In this document: piece by piece, positions 23,422-36,022 of the stretch
How the letters are laid out: the number at the start of each line of letters is the position of its first letter
How positions within the stretch are numbered: the stretch's first letter is position 1
Origin: Isoetes taiwanensis
Lineage: Eukaryota > Streptophyta > Lycopodiopsida > Isoetales > Isoetaceae
DNA: 64,000 nt
Assembly: GCA_021234155.1 (NCBI GenBank)
Contig: JAJEKV010000002.1
Span: 20,673,726-20,737,725 of the forward strand
Direction of reading: 5' to 3'
Position numbers and translations under genes: made by a program
The notes under the pieces: model-generated
Database searches by the model: none
The model's input: the letters and a program-made list of their open reading frames with translations, nothing else
Told to the model about the DNA's origin: nothing

Positions 23422-23454
23422 GCTTTTTTGTGTACCACTAAAAAAAAATTACCC
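23422..23454 (-). repeat. Right terminal inverted repeat
   Basis: Inverted copy of 16612-16644, followed by the CATA duplication at 23455-23458. Confidence 0.8.
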
Positions 23455-23458
23455 CATA

Positions 23459-24150
23459 TGATTTTGCAAAATCAAGTTTAAGATACACAACATGATGATT
23501 TTGCCGACGTACCCAATAGATCCCCTCATATGCAGCAGCCACATTATTAAGAATGCATCTTCTTGGAAGAAATCCTGACTGAGTTATAGAAATACCCTTC
23601 ACCCTCTCTGCAAATGTCTTGGCAAATTTTTTATATACTGATGGTAGTAAAGTGATGGGTCGCCAATCTGCAATAGTCTGGGGATCTTTGATCTTGAGGA
23701 TCAGCGAGATGGCAATTGTATTCAAGAATTTGTCCAGGGCGGTGGACCAACAAAATTCACAAAATGCGTCAAATACATCTGGCTCCAACTACTTCCAATA
23801 TTCTTAAAAGAACTCAATTGGTATATCATCCAACCCTGGGCACTTCCCCTTTTTAAGTTCAAATACTGTCGAACTTAGATCAACAACAATTATAGCAGCC
23901 TCTACCGAGAGACTTTGCCCTTTAGACATGATGGAGATGTTTAGATAGAATTGCGTCTCGCATTTCTGACTAAAAGGCCAGATGTTTCTCAGCAAAAAAT
24001 GCTTAGTTGCTGCTTGAGCCCCATTGGCTACGAGACTACTGGGTCATCTGACAGACGCAGGATGACATGGCTGACGCCATGTGACGCTGCTTGGCTATGC
24101 GAAAGAAGAAGCCTGCACAATGGTCTCTATAACGGAACCACTGCAAGCCT
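23459..24150 (-). mobile_element. LINE B, 5' part (RT N-terminal portion)
   Basis: The minus-strand pieces 23804-23995 and 23438-23788 read KGKCPGLDDIPIEFF, then DWRPITLLPSVYKKFAKTFAERVK, QSGFLPRRCILNN and VVYLKLDFAKSY. These are the successive fingers and palm-A motifs of a LINE reverse transcriptase. Further up, 24000-24130 gives GFFFRIAKQRH, the linker before RT. The sequence is interrupted at Lys-Ser-Tyr by the DNA transposon and resumes at 16611. No endonuclease domain was recognised upstream, so the LINE is probably 5' truncated near 24150. Confidence 0.82.
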
Positions 24151-25300
24151 ACTTTGATCTTAACCTGTTCAACATTTATAATAAGAATGAACTATGAACT
24201 TGAATTAGAGGATGGACTTAAGCATATCTATCAAATGTTTATGTGAATGTTCCTTGGAAGTTTTAACCATAGATGACTTTTGATTTACAAGCATTCCCTG
24301 GTGGTCTCAAATAGAACCATTAGCTAAGTGGTAACTTTGAATGTTAGTTTTATAGGCAGCATTGTTCATTGTCCAGACTATGGTTCATGAACTGCAATGC
24401 AATAATTGTAGCTATTATCAAAATGAATTCGAAAAATAAGATTTTCACCTTTATTCACAAATGCAATTGAAAGAAACAAGGGCTTTTAGTAGTCTTTGGC
24501 CTAAAACGACTCTTGTTAATATGTATGATAAAATGTGGAAGCTTGAGTGACGCATGCCGCATATTAATACATAAATAAGCTACTGAAGCAGCATTATCTC
24601 TGTGAATGCCATCAATGATAAGAACATTGGGCATCCTTTTCTAATATCTTCATTCTTATTTGACTAGTCTATCCACGTGTCAAAAATTAAAAAAATCTGA
24701 GTGGTTATGGCTTAAACGGTACACGTACAGGATTGTCCTACTTCGGCTACCTGGCGCTTAGCGCTGGCGCCGCCTGAGGTATTTGCTCGAGGCCTGCCCG
24801 AAAGCGTATGGCCCGACGGATGGCGTTGGAGCAAATGGGCGGTGAAGGATGGCGACCTTGTGTGTGCTCGAGTGGATGTCCGCTTCAAGTGATACACGGG
24901 GGCGGGCTTAAGCGCAGTGGTGGAGGATAGGGGAGGAGGCACCTCCGATGGGCGACTTCCCCGGCGGTTTTTTCGGCGCCGCCTTTCCCGCTGGCGTGCA
25001 GGCGATTGGCGTTAGGCCTCGTTTTTCCAAAGACCGGTTGCCAGAAGAGGTTACGGTTGGAGCTGCTTGGTGAAGCCTTGTCTGGCTGGAGGTATGAAGG
25101 TATGCTTGTTGCTTGTGCAACAAAGATGGATTTTGGATCGGTGAGCAGCCATAGTCATCCCGGCAACGGTTTTTCAGGTGGTTTTAATCCGGGTCGATGG
25201 TTGTGTTCTAGCTCACGTTGTGCTTTGGTTTAAGGGCTTCGCCCATGTTCTTGTTTGGACTTCGGGTCCGGGACTTGGTCCCTTATGTACTTGGTCCCAT
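24151..25300. other. Non-coding stretch, GC-rich after 24720
   Basis: 24151-24700 is AT-rich without features. 24720-25300 is clearly more GC-rich, with short open frames on both strands that show no recognisable domain. The composition change suggests an unrelated inserted fragment with unknown borders. Confidence 0.35.
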
Positions 25301-25336
25301 AACCCGATTGGGTTCCGTGGGACGTTAAAATTTTTC

Positions 25337-25356
25337 CTTCCTTCCTTCCTTCCTTC
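25337..25356. repeat. (TTCC)n microsatellite
   Basis: Five consecutive TTCC-type units are followed by TTCAAAATCC. Confidence 0.8.
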
Positions 25357-25359
25357 AAA

Positions 25360-25800
25360 ATCCGATGGCCGTTACGGACCGTCGCCTAGGTTAGAGCGTA
25401 AGATGCTTAAAGGTATGGATCGGCCTTTATGATGCTCCATAAAATAAATCTGGGTTTTGTTAGCTCTATTTATCGTAACTCTATTTGATTAATTAAGATC
25501 ATATTCAAGATCATAGTTCCCGCATCACGGGATAATTTGAGTTGGATGTGGCTTAAGCCATTTGATCATGATCTAGAATATTTGTTTCCAAAATTCAATT
25601 GCCGTTTTGGACCGTCGCCTAGGTTAGATCGAGAAGATGCTCCACAAAGGTATGGATTGTCGTCTATGATTAGGTCGAGGAAGATGCTCCACAAAAGGTA
25701 AATTAGGGTTTTATAGCTCCTATTTATCATTGCTTTACCCAGCTTTAATTAAGATCATATTCAAGATTATATTTCCGTCATCACGAGAATAATGACGTCC
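25360..25800. repeat. Imperfect direct duplication of about 210-230 bp
   Basis: Both copies start with GGACCGTCGCCTAGGTTAGA (25377 and 25611) and share AAGATGCTCCA-like segments, a TTTATCGT/TTTATCAT segment and AATTAAGATCATATTCAAGA (about 25492 and 25747). The copies are diverged and include indels. Confidence 0.7.
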
Positions 25801-28800
25801 GGCATTTGAGACATGAGTTACTCGCCATGCCATTTGCATTTCGGGGTTCTCACTTTGGTATGGACCAACATGTCTATTTGCCGAGTTTGCTCTCATGTAA
25901 TCGCAAGGTGATGTTTAGATGTGGTGGGGTCAGTTCTAGCTGCAAAGGCATGTGCAATGCATTCTTTAGTAAAAACATCTGCATGACATGATTAAATAAT
26001 TTCTCTGGTGCTAGCCTTTATATGGCAATGTGAACACAAATGTATGCCAGTCTGTATGTCTCTTAAGTTGCCGGCTGCCTTCAATGCGTCAAATAAGAAG
26101 GGTCGATTTGAACTCAATGCATCAGCATATGTCTATGACTCTTTTACATTAATTATTGGAATTTGAAAGACCAAAACGTCCCCCTTTGCTATGATGTAGG
26201 GCAATAATGGTAGTCAATCCACGTTTTGATCTACATACCTTGCTGCTGATGTGTTGCAGAACCAAAAATTCTATATGAAAAAATGCATCATTTTGTATCT
26301 CTAATGTGGCCACTCATCGCTCCTTCAGCCTGCCATTTTCTTCCTAGGTTTATTTTAATCAATTATTATCAGCACATAATGTTGCAAATTGGTAAAGAAC
26401 GTGTATGTGTATTGGTCAATTCTTGGTTCCTTTTTTGAGGTTATGACTCTGCATATTGTTTTGTAAGCCTCCTATCTTCTTTTGGATTATAGAGTCATTG
26501 ATTATACTGAGTATAATAGGGTACCTCCGCATAGGCATCCTCTAAACTAGTGGCTAGACATAGGCATCCTCTAAACTAGTGGCTAGATGGAGTATTATAG
26601 TTTGGCAGCTTCCCAATTCGAGGGCAATTGCATCGTAATATATTTTGTCGTGTTTAGGGTCTGTGCATATGTTGGTATAATAGGATACCTCTGCATAGGG
26701 ATCCTCTAAACTGTTGACTAAGCTTCCCAAGGAGTACGCATGCAATAGAATTGACAATTTCTCTTTGGAACAGTTAACTATCCATTTGGCGTTATTAATT
26801 TGTTTGTTTGAAATTATTTTCTTAATTTAGACTTAGCGTGATTTAGCTGAATTATGTTGAAAATTAGTTGCTTGTGTCCTTTCAAGAAAGTCTCGTCGCT
26901 TCCAACTTCAAGAAAGTCCTGTAGTGGACCCTCATTTTAGCCGAACTTTCTTTGCGTAGTCTTGTCCGCTAACTTTCTTCGTATTTTGTTTGGTGGGTAA
27001 TGCCTAACTATCTGTTTTTAAGATACTTGTTTGAGGATTTCTTATTACGGTTATAGACAATATTGTGTTACGCATATGTAGGTTTTTGCAGGCAGCTCAA
27101 TTGGGTGGAAGGATTATCTCTTAAGGGTCTTTATTCCGGTTTTAAATGGAAACCTTCTTTGGAGTTCTACCGTAAGTGCTTTCTTGTTTATTTACAGGTT
27201 ATAAATTTCCATAAAAACTCTATTTTACTATGTATCAAAGGCATGACTGTGTGAAGAATCATAATATTTTAGACAACTTATGGAACAAAGCAAACAATTG
27301 TTAGGACTGCTAAGAACATCCACATCCGCATGAATTTTTGGTGCTTATGACAAGCAGGTTTGCGAATGCATCATATTTTGCTCGAATGTTTAAGCATGAA
27401 CGCAAGGGAAGGAGGCCTGAGAGAAGGAGGACCCTAAGTGAAGTTATTTATGCCCTTGAACTTCGTGAGGGAAGTAAAGGATCATAGATGGCACGTGGGA
27501 GTGCTATTCTATCGTGGGGGTTGAGGGGCCTTACATCCTATGCACGGAGGCGATTGAACTTAACTAACTAATCGGTGTGTACGAACCTATCAAGCGAGAA
27601 GCTACTCAAAAAATTTCGAGAGAATTTTAGTTCAATTCTTTGGGTTCGAACCTCTTGTGTTTTCTGTCATTACATAGTTTAGCCCATTGATTGTTCTTAC
27701 TCGGTTGAAACCAGTAAGAAAAGAAACCAAATCTACAGTAGCTTCTAAAAATTCCTGCTTTTAAATAACCATGATATATGATGAAAACAACAAAAGTTGA
27801 GGGCCCATTACAAGTGCATAGTACAACTACACACAGTCCCAGATATGGTGATATGCTTGCACACACCGTTTACTACGAGCAATGGTACAGATTTATGTAG
27901 ATGAGGACTGAGATGCTAGTTTCTAGTGGGCCGAGAGAGAGGATAAGTCGCTACTCAATAGTACGTAAAGCGGTCGAGAGAAACGACCTCTCAACCATCT
28001 GATCCAACAATGCAATGAGAACATCAATGCTTTGTGAGGAAGATGTCTAAAGATTATTTACATTTAACTTTAGCTTGTCTTGTTGGGAGTTATGGCGATG
28101 CATATTGCTTTTTTGCAGAACTTAAGCATCGGCGACACTGCTATTGCTAAAAGTTTATGAAAACTTAAGAGTAAGAAGTAAGAATTCATGTTGTAGGGGT
28201 TTAATTGATGAAGGTTATCATTGTTTTGATTCTGTGTTACAAGATTATCTCTTTAGACCACTAGCAGATCATTGCAGATGCATGCTTTTGCTTTTAAGCA
28301 GAGCATGGCAAATAGATGAAGTCGAGAACTTTTTAATAAATACAAATAGAGCCTGATTTTGTGAGTTGGGCTGAATTCTTGGGAGTGTTCTGAGTGCCAT
28401 GAGAAAAATGCACCTTAGATCATATGTTTGATGAATTCTGGGGAGTCAGGCTTGTTTCAATAAGAGAAGATCATGAATGATATCAGGCTGTGCTATTGGT
28501 TTAGTGGCTGCGTTTCCAGCTCAAGGATTATCCAGAAATAAGATTGCATGCTCTCTGTGTCTCTAACTGCCAATTGTGGCAAATAAGAACCTCCTTCCTT
28601 TCTAGAATTCTTCGTCAAGTATTCTGTTTGATCTCTCATAACCTGGGCATTACAGCCAACTGTGGCAAATAAGAACCTCCTTCCTTTCTAGAATTCTTCT
28701 TCAAGTATTCTGTTTGATCTCTCATATCCTGGGCATTACATTTTGATATTTAAATTTTGGGGTGTCAATTCATTTCATGAAATTATGCAAGAGTCTTGTT

Positions 28801-31536
28801 GGAGACTTTAATACTTGTATAGATCGATCTAGAACTTGAAAGTTCTATTTTAAACAAGCCTCACTATTTGAAGGGAAATTTATTGACTTCCTAGACTGAG
28901 GAAAAAATATTGTCTTCTGGGGCGTGTGGTCAATTCTCCAATCTCTTTTTTTAGGTCTTTAATCTAACTTTCACCAACAGCATACATAATGAATCTTTGT
29001 CACTTCATAGTAAATTTTATGTTTATGGAATTAGAGCTTTCATAATATGCACTTTCAAAGGCCAAGTATAATGATTTCAGACTTCAGCTTTTCATATTTG
29101 CTGATTGTACTCGATTATAGGTTGTAAAACTCTTGTATTTCCCCAGGGAACTAGAGGTCTTTTACCTTTGGTAACAGATTAAGAAAATCAAGGAACTGCG
29201 TACCTCCTATGTGGTGTAATAGAATCATCTTCTCCACATGGTCTAAGAGAATCTTCTCCACGTGATGGCCTAATTTTATGCAAGGACATCCCATATTTTG
29301 ATATGCCACCATATTAGAACATGTCCTACTTGAAAGCTCTAGTATTGCACTTGAAGCTCTAGTATTGTAGCATTCTTAACAATCACCTCAAGAAAATGTG
29401 ACTGAATGCAGTTGTTGCAAACAATGCTCTGTCGTGATTACTACCATCTCGGATCATAACATAAGCACACACTTTACCATGATGTGGCTTCTAAGATAAT
29501 AGGTTTGAAACACAAGAGTTGTTTTAATGCTAAAATTTTTATATCAGTTGACATCATCGTCTGTTGCTCAAGGCTAATTTGAAGTTAATTTGCATGTCAA
29601 TTGACACCATTTGTAGGTTGTAGTGGATATCACTTTCTGTTATCTTGCAATATTGGCCTTGTTTGGTTATCTTGCAATATCGGCCTTAGTTATCTTGCAA
29701 TATTGGCCTTACTTGGTCTTGTTCAACAAGATTGTTCAACAAGATATGCTTGTGTGTTTTTCTTCTTGAGCAAATGCAACATGTTACAACTTCTTCCTTC
29801 TTCAATGAGACCGAAATTCCTCGCAACATATACCTTCAATGCCAATTTGTGGCCATCAGTAGCAAAAGTAGAATGGGCTTGGTGAGAAGGGGGAAGCGAA
29901 GGTTGCCACTTAAAAAAAACTCTCTAAGACGACAAAAAATTGCATTTTAGGTCAGTAGTCAGTATTTCATGGCCATTCCTCCTGTGGAACCGAAACTATT
30001 ATGGATTACAGTACATATAAGTACATATAACTAGAGAGGATTTCCATCAAACATTTGCAAGTTCCAAATTCACTTCCTCTGCTGCAGAGTTTTAAGAAAT
30101 TTGTTACAAGGTCAGATTAAGAAATTTGTTACAATGCAGAGTTTTAAGAAATTTGTTACAAGGTCAGATTAAGAAATTTGTTACAAGGCCAGATTATAAC
30201 CATAAGAAACTAGTAAAATTGAAAGGGAAAGCTAGGTAGAGACTTGGAAATACTTTTATCAAGCAAGCTTATCAGCTCAATCTTGTAGATACAGCAACTT
30301 TTTCAATCTTTGGTGAGAGTGACCAGGATGAAAACATGAATATTGACAACTAGAAATGTGAGGAGGCTAACAAAAGACAGAGGGGAGAGATGGCAACACT
30401 TGTTTTGTTTTCTACCAAACTTAAAGACAAGGGACAACTTCATTCCTTTCCAAATATGACCCAATGGAATGGAATTGATATTTGGTTAAGTTCGGTAGCT
30501 CAACCGCAAAAGACAGTATTTGCCAAATAAAACTATAGCTGGTTAGAGGAAGAAAATGGGAGCAATATGCCAGCATATATGAAAGCTAGCGAATTTTCTT
30601 GCCAATACATTGAACACACCTGCAAAGAATTATAGATTGGAATACGAAAAATAGTAGGTGTTAAGTATTCTTTATCTTAGACAAATAGAATGGAAATTAA
30701 AACACATCCAGAATAGGACCATCCAACGCAGGTTTCTTCTCTCTTGCTTTAAAGAGTTCATAGCCAACTAAACTCAAGAATCACGTCGTCCTAAAAAATG
30801 GTGTAACTTGATGCCTTTAAAAGCTTGTAGAGGTATCTCTATAAGTACATGAGGTACTACTAATCTTTTGCATGCCTCTGTTAATCGTGCTTAAACTCAA
30901 ACATTGGGACCGTGTAAAATAGCTGTGAATCTCTTGAAAGACATGCATTTGCAATATAATGAAGGAAGAATAATAGGATGGGAAACAAAGTTTAAAATGA
31001 AACGCACTAATTTGCTCCAAACGCACTTTAAAAGGAATCTTTGAAAGATTCCCTAAAATTCCCCAAAAAAGGTCCATTTTCTCGGTATAGTTGTGACATG
31101 TGTGACAATTTGAATATTTTAGGCACCATTTTTGAGGGGGGATTTGAACTCAGCTTCCATTAAAAAAAATTTGATACCCTTTTTTGGCCCCCTAGTTTGC
31201 TTTGAGAAATAGTAAGATTTTCAAGGACTAAAAAAAATAGACATTGAAAAAAAAACAACAAGTCTACTAGAGTGACAAAAAGGTATTATATTTAATGTTT
31301 TTAAAATCATTACTGGGATTATGAACAAAATTGCAAAAAAAAATTCAACATATTTTGACATTGTCTCACTTTGAAGCTCACTCTTGCCTTATATACATGC
31401 TCTTATTTGCTCTGTAGGCTCGCTATAGACTTACGTATGCAGAGATGGCCATGTAAATATCCAACCTTGACTTTTTCAAAATTTATAATGTATTTATTTT
31501 TTTGTAGTCCATAGTTTCTTCCAAACAAATTTCTAG
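25801..31536. other. Long AT-rich region without recognisable genes; several small tandem duplications
   Basis: No ORF here shows a known domain. Structures seen: CCTCTAAACTAGTGGCTAGA twice near 26540-26587 with a partial third near 26700; a duplication of about 90 bp at 28567-28740 containing TGTGGCAAATAAGAACCTCC twice; TATCTTGCAATAT three times at 29640-29703; and AAGAAATTTGTTACAA four times at 30090-30185. The region may be a large intron or intergenic DNA. Confidence 0.5.
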
Positions 31537-31860
31537 GTGGTATACATTCATACCACAATAGATAGTAATGTGTGGACATAGTACGCCCGAGATAGTTCAC
31601 GGTATAAATTTATACATAAAGAGGACTCAAGCGGTATATATTTATACCGCTCTCTCGATATAAATTTATCATGAGAGCTCTCTCGGTATAAATTTATACC
31701 ATGAGTTTTCTCGGTATAAATTTATACCGGATTTATATATTTTTATGTATATATAGTATATATATACTATATATATAGTATATAACAAAAATAAAAAGTC
31801 AACTCTGCCAGATATAAATTTATACGGTAAGAAGAGTTCTAGCGTGTAAATTTATACCAT
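31537..31860. repeat. Cluster of 14-20 bp palindromes, consensus GGTATAAATTTATACC
   Basis: Palindromic units lie at 31601, 31631, 31657, 31685, 31713, 31811 and 31844, with a related TGGTATACATTCATACCA at about 31538. Starts of the central five are spaced roughly 24-32 bp. Spacers share CATGAG and TCTCTCG motifs. The copies at 31685 and 31713 are perfect. Confidence 0.85.
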
Positions 31861-32010
31861 TTTTTTTTTAGGTGCGAACGCTAAACCCTCTCTCGGCCGA
31901 TTGGGGCAACCAAGTTAGTGAAAAAATTTTTGTCGGATCAGTCCCTAAGAAAAGCGTTATATATATATACTATATATATAAAATATATATATACATATAT
32001 AATATATACC
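31736..32010. repeat. TATA-rich simple repeats
   Basis: Alternating TA runs lie at about 31746-31785 and 31958-32010 around the palindrome cluster. They can form self-complementary structures but show no gene signal. Confidence 0.7.
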
Positions 32011-33590
32011 GTGTCCTTGTGGAGTCATTCTTGCCCCCAAAGGTTTTGCAACTTAATATTGATGAAATAACACACTTAAGGGATAATTTTATACATTAAT
32101 ATTAGTTTTTAGTTCAAAAGTTCTAAATCGATTCTAAAATTTCCGAGCTTGTAATGCAATATTAGAGCATAAATTAGTCAAATCGTGTTGTTATTTTTTT
32201 TTTTTTACTCTACACACATGCTAACTTCACTTTAATGACTTTAAAAGTTGCTACTAAAAGCAAGAAACCCCCAAAAGAACCCCAAAATGTTACGAGACAC
32301 GAAAGTTCTAAGAAAGAAAGCACATGATTTGTCTAAAGGGGTGCGACGAGTAGCAACCCCTCAGAAGTTTACCTATTCATTTGCAAAAAGAGGTGAGGAA
32401 AGGGCAAGACGGATAAACACTTTCTTTGGTAAAGAAATGTGCAGTGACACCCACTGCTACAGATGACAAAATTGCGATGAAGATGCTCAACATTGACAAG
32501 GAGGATGACTATCTTCTGAGCATCACCACGTTGCGGATTGGTTTGTGCAAGCCTAGAGACGTGTACTAATACATCTTCGAGAACAACAATGAAGGGCATG
32601 GAAGCACAAACCTTCATTACTTCAACTTTTGCTTCCTCGGTGTAAATTTTATGCGGCATCCTCAACTGAAACTTCAGCTAATTGTGAAATATTGTGGATG
32701 TATTGGCATCTGTAATACTATGTGATGCAAAAACAATGGTTTGTCATTCAAGCAGTTTGTTCAACTGGCTCTGGATGTGTTTTAAGGTCAACTAAGACGT
32801 TTAGCCAAAGCGGTTGTAAAATACGAATTTTTTTTCTTCTATAACTGCCAACAAAAAAAATTTCAGGGACAAGGTACAAAAGCATTTAATTTTTTCATAT
32901 GAATTTGCCCCATAATAAATCTTTGGCTTTCGTAGCAGTTCTTTTCCCCTCCAAAATGCGATATTTTTTTTTTTTGGTTTCCTCCATAACGTTAAGCCTT
33001 CCTAAAATGTCTGTTTTCATGATCAGTTTTGTAAATATTTGGACTAAAGATAATAAAAGGATCCTTTTTAGGGGGATTTTAAAATTTTGTAAATTTTCAG
33101 AAGGAATCTTTCAAACGCACTTCTTAAATAAGTGTGTTTCATTTTAAACATTGTTGGGAGAGGATAATGGGGAAAGCCTTAAAAGAATAGTGAGAGAGTG
33201 AGGAAAATTCGACATTGCAACTAGGGCAGGAAATGGACAAGAGGCCAAGAAACATTGCTCTCAGACTATCCCGATGTGTAAAAGCCATGTCGGATTTGAA
33301 AAGAAAAGGGACTGGCAGGGAAACATAATATTAAGAGCATCATAACATATTTGTGAGAAACTCTGAAGTCTCTATCCAACGACTACAGCGGCTTTAAATT
33401 TCCAAAAGGAAACATAAAAATACAGAAATACTCATAATAATGAGATCCAAAAGAAGCATAGATTGCCACAATAAATGAGGTACTATAAGCTGTTCTATCA
33501 TCATATGTATTGTTACAATACAAGGGCTATAACATGTTAACTCCAGCAAAAGATGACAAATTTCCTACTTTAAATGATATGTGGCTGCCT
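32011..33590. other. No recognised gene
   Basis: A 98-codon minus-strand open frame at 32369-32665 (beginning MRMPHKIYTEEAKVEV) has reasonable amino-acid composition, but I recognise no family and see no supporting splice structure. The rest is AT-rich with poly-T runs. Confidence 0.35.
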
Positions 33591-34480
33591 CAGCAAGAAG
33601 GATTTGGAAATTAGCTTTCAGCTCATTCAGGCTGGGAGCTGAACGAGCAATAGCAACTTCATTCCTATGCTTCCAAATGAACTCAGGATCCAGATTGTAC
33701 CTTTAAATGAGGAATTTTGGTTGAGATATTGAAAGAGGAAGGCATCATCTGAAGGAACTATATGGACCAGAGGACGGAGGGGGTAAGCCATGGACAAGTA
33801 AACGGATAGAAGCTCGTTTCCCTGTGTCCACATCCCAAGAGGCACAATTCTTGAATTTGATCATTGAATTGAGCCAAGTAACTGTTAGTTTTGAGGCTCT
33901 GATTCAGCAAAAGCCATCTAAAGAGAGCAATTTTATTGGCACATTGTAGCTTTCAACCCTGCTTAATGACTGTTATAGCTGTGTCTTGTGAGCAGTTTCA
34001 TACTCTACTGACCTTCAATTGAGGCTTATCTAGTAGAAGGTTATATATCTTGGATACCCTGTATCCTTTCCCATCACAGGTCCAATTAGGGGCATTAGGT
34101 CTACACCCCTGAATTAGATCATTTTGAGTTACAACATAGTAAATGCCTCTATTTATGTCTATCTCTGAGATTTGAGAGGCAAGCTCTCGCCAACCTTTTC
34201 ATCTATCATTGACTCTCAAGGAGCCAATTGTATGTGGCCCTGCTTGGTACCATTCTTTATATCTAATAGGATGTTTCAAGGCTAGGCATCCCTCTTCCTT
34301 TATAGCTAAACTCTGATGCCAGAAAAAGCCAAAGTTACAATATCTATTGGCATAGTTCGGAAGCATGTGGAGGCTTGGTTCTAGGCTGAAATGATTCTTC
34401 TGAGGAGCCTTATTAGGGGTAACGATGAAGTCCAGGCCCGATGAAATAGCTCAGCCAGGATTTGGGGGTCAAAATTTGGA
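33590..34480 (-). mobile_element. Decayed LINE-like relic, C-terminal part
   Basis: Minus-strand fragments in order give VSKIYNLLLDKPQL, then LQCANKIALFRWLLLNQSL, then FIWKHRNEVAIAR. This order (a SAYNLL-like segment, a zf-RVT-like core with F-W-L-L, then IWK-RN) is typical of the end of plant LINE ORF2. Stops are frequent and no RT palm is seen. The borders are approximate. Confidence 0.5.
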
Positions 34481-35650
34481 TACCATTTCTAGAAGAAGAT
34501 CTGTGTATTGGCTTTGGTAATGGTCACTTTTTTAAGAAGTAGGGTATCTGTCTACAGATTCTCATATTCTTCTATAAGAAAAGAAAATTCGGTCCAATAG
34601 ATATTTTTAATTGATATCCATTCTTTCCAGCTCTTAAATACTGTAAGCAGACCCCCTCATGACGAACACAACCAATGAGACCCAGACTCGACAAAAACTT
34701 AAGCTTATTCTCAAATGCTGGATTTTTTAACTTATCCACACAGGCCGGTACTAGTTGATCCTTCAATTCACGCCTCACCACTTTGTTGGATGTCATTGGC
34801 ATAGTCCAGTATTTGTTGCACGACTCTTTGTTGCCGATGCAAAGGTCCCACACCAGTATCATTGCGGGTATTCACCATGTTCGGGAGCCAAGTAAAAAAG
34901 TTGCCGAAAGTGACAAGGTTGGAAGCTTTCGAGCCTTGCTCAATCTTGATCAGGTCCTCAGCAATTTGCTTAAGTTGTTGCTGCCCTTTACTGTTTAACC
35001 TTCGTACTATCTCGAGAAGATCCGTTTCTGTTCCTGTCCCATTGATCCTTGATGTAACTGTTGTCCCAAAATTCTGACCCCCCCTTACTCAAACCCTGCA
35101 CATCTCTAATACTTGTGATCCTTGCCCCCCCTTGTGCCTGGGGCACGAGAATCAATGCTGAATCTATTACTTCCCTAGGTCCGGCCCCATAAACCACTTC
35201 TTTAGTCCCCTCCTGACTTATGGCAACCTTCAACTGTTCCATATCAACAGTGACAACTTCTAACAGAAAATCTTTACTATTATCCTACCTCTGACCAAGA
35301 ACAAAATGGATTGAATACCCCAGCTGCTGGGCTATTCCTATCACTTACAAGCTCTCCTAACTAAGACTCTATTACCTGTACTTCTAAATCATCTTCAACA
35401 GATATGAAGGAGACAATAGGATTGGTGGAAAATCAAATTCCTCCAAAGGATTACATCCTCTCCTTTAGCCATCCACAGGAGAGTTTCGATCCTTCAATTA
35501 GAATGGTGAAGTATCTCATGGATGGTGTTTAGGATTCGAGCGCCCAGTTTCGCCTCCCATCTCTCGACATATTTTAAGCGCATAAAGTAATTGTTGTTTC
35601 ATCTACGTATCGGTTTTCAAGCATTCCCCATTGGATCATTCACGAAGAGC
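34481..35650 (-). other. Unrecognised minus-strand coding-like stretch
   Basis: Two open pieces (34572-34862 and 34988-35242) precede the LINE-like relic on the minus strand. They could be an upstream part of the same element. No motif was recognised: one piece is rich in Gly and Gln, the other has a Cys-containing segment LIGCVRHEGVCLQYL. Confidence 0.3.
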
Positions 35651-35689
35651 AAATAAGGTTATCTACTAGTAGTTAAAACAAAAGAGGAG

Positions 35690-36020
35690 ATGACAACACT
35701 TCTAGTATTATATGACACGTGACACAACCATAATAGCACTTCTATTGTTATATAATACATGATGACACAACTATGATATATAGCAACAAGGAGTATATGA
35801 CACATGACAATGACGCATGATACAATCATGATGTATAACAACACTTCTAGTAGTATATGACACATGACATGACACATGATGTATAGCAACACTTCTAGTA
35901 GTATATGACACATGACAATGACAAATGACACAACCATGATATATAGCAATACTTGTAGTATATGACACACGACAATGACACGTGACCCAACCATGATATA
36001 TAGCAATACTTTTAGCATTA
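35690..36020. repeat. Minisatellite of about 50-65 bp units
   Basis: Units repeat blocks such as TATGACACATGACA, CACAACCATGATATATAGCAA and ACACTTCTAGTAGTA about six times with length variation. The array ends exactly where the Helitron-like terminus begins at 36023. Related sequence lies on the far side of the palindrome at 62110-62240. Confidence 0.8.
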
Positions 36021-36022
36021 TA

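Larger units (their letters stand above)
16612..23454. mobile_element. 6.84 kb TIR DNA transposon with transposase and a second gene
   Basis: Two 33-bp terminal inverted repeats (28 of 33 positions alike) bound the insert. The left end starts GGGTATGTTTTTG and continues AGTGGTATACAAAAAA; the right end, read inward, starts GGGTAATTTTTTT and continues AGTGGTACACAAAAAA. CATA flanks both ends and the surrounding LINE joins in frame when the insert is removed, so the boundaries are well supported. Inside are a plus-strand gene (17021-18918) and a minus-strand multi-exon transposase gene (about 19270-23150), converging tail to tail. I cannot place it with confidence in a named superfamily. Confidence 0.88.

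Noticed and set aside
31958-32010. Alternating TA tract as a terminator or promoter TATA region.
   Set aside because: Simple-sequence composition; no adjacent gene supports a regulatory role.
32369-32665. 98-residue minus-strand ORF as a conserved gene.
   Set aside because: The sequence looks protein-like, but no family, splice context or neighbouring signal supports it.
35659-36018. 119-residue minus-strand ORF with repeated LLEVLLYIM segments.
   Set aside because: It is a direct translation of the minisatellite; open frames are expected when the unit lacks stops.
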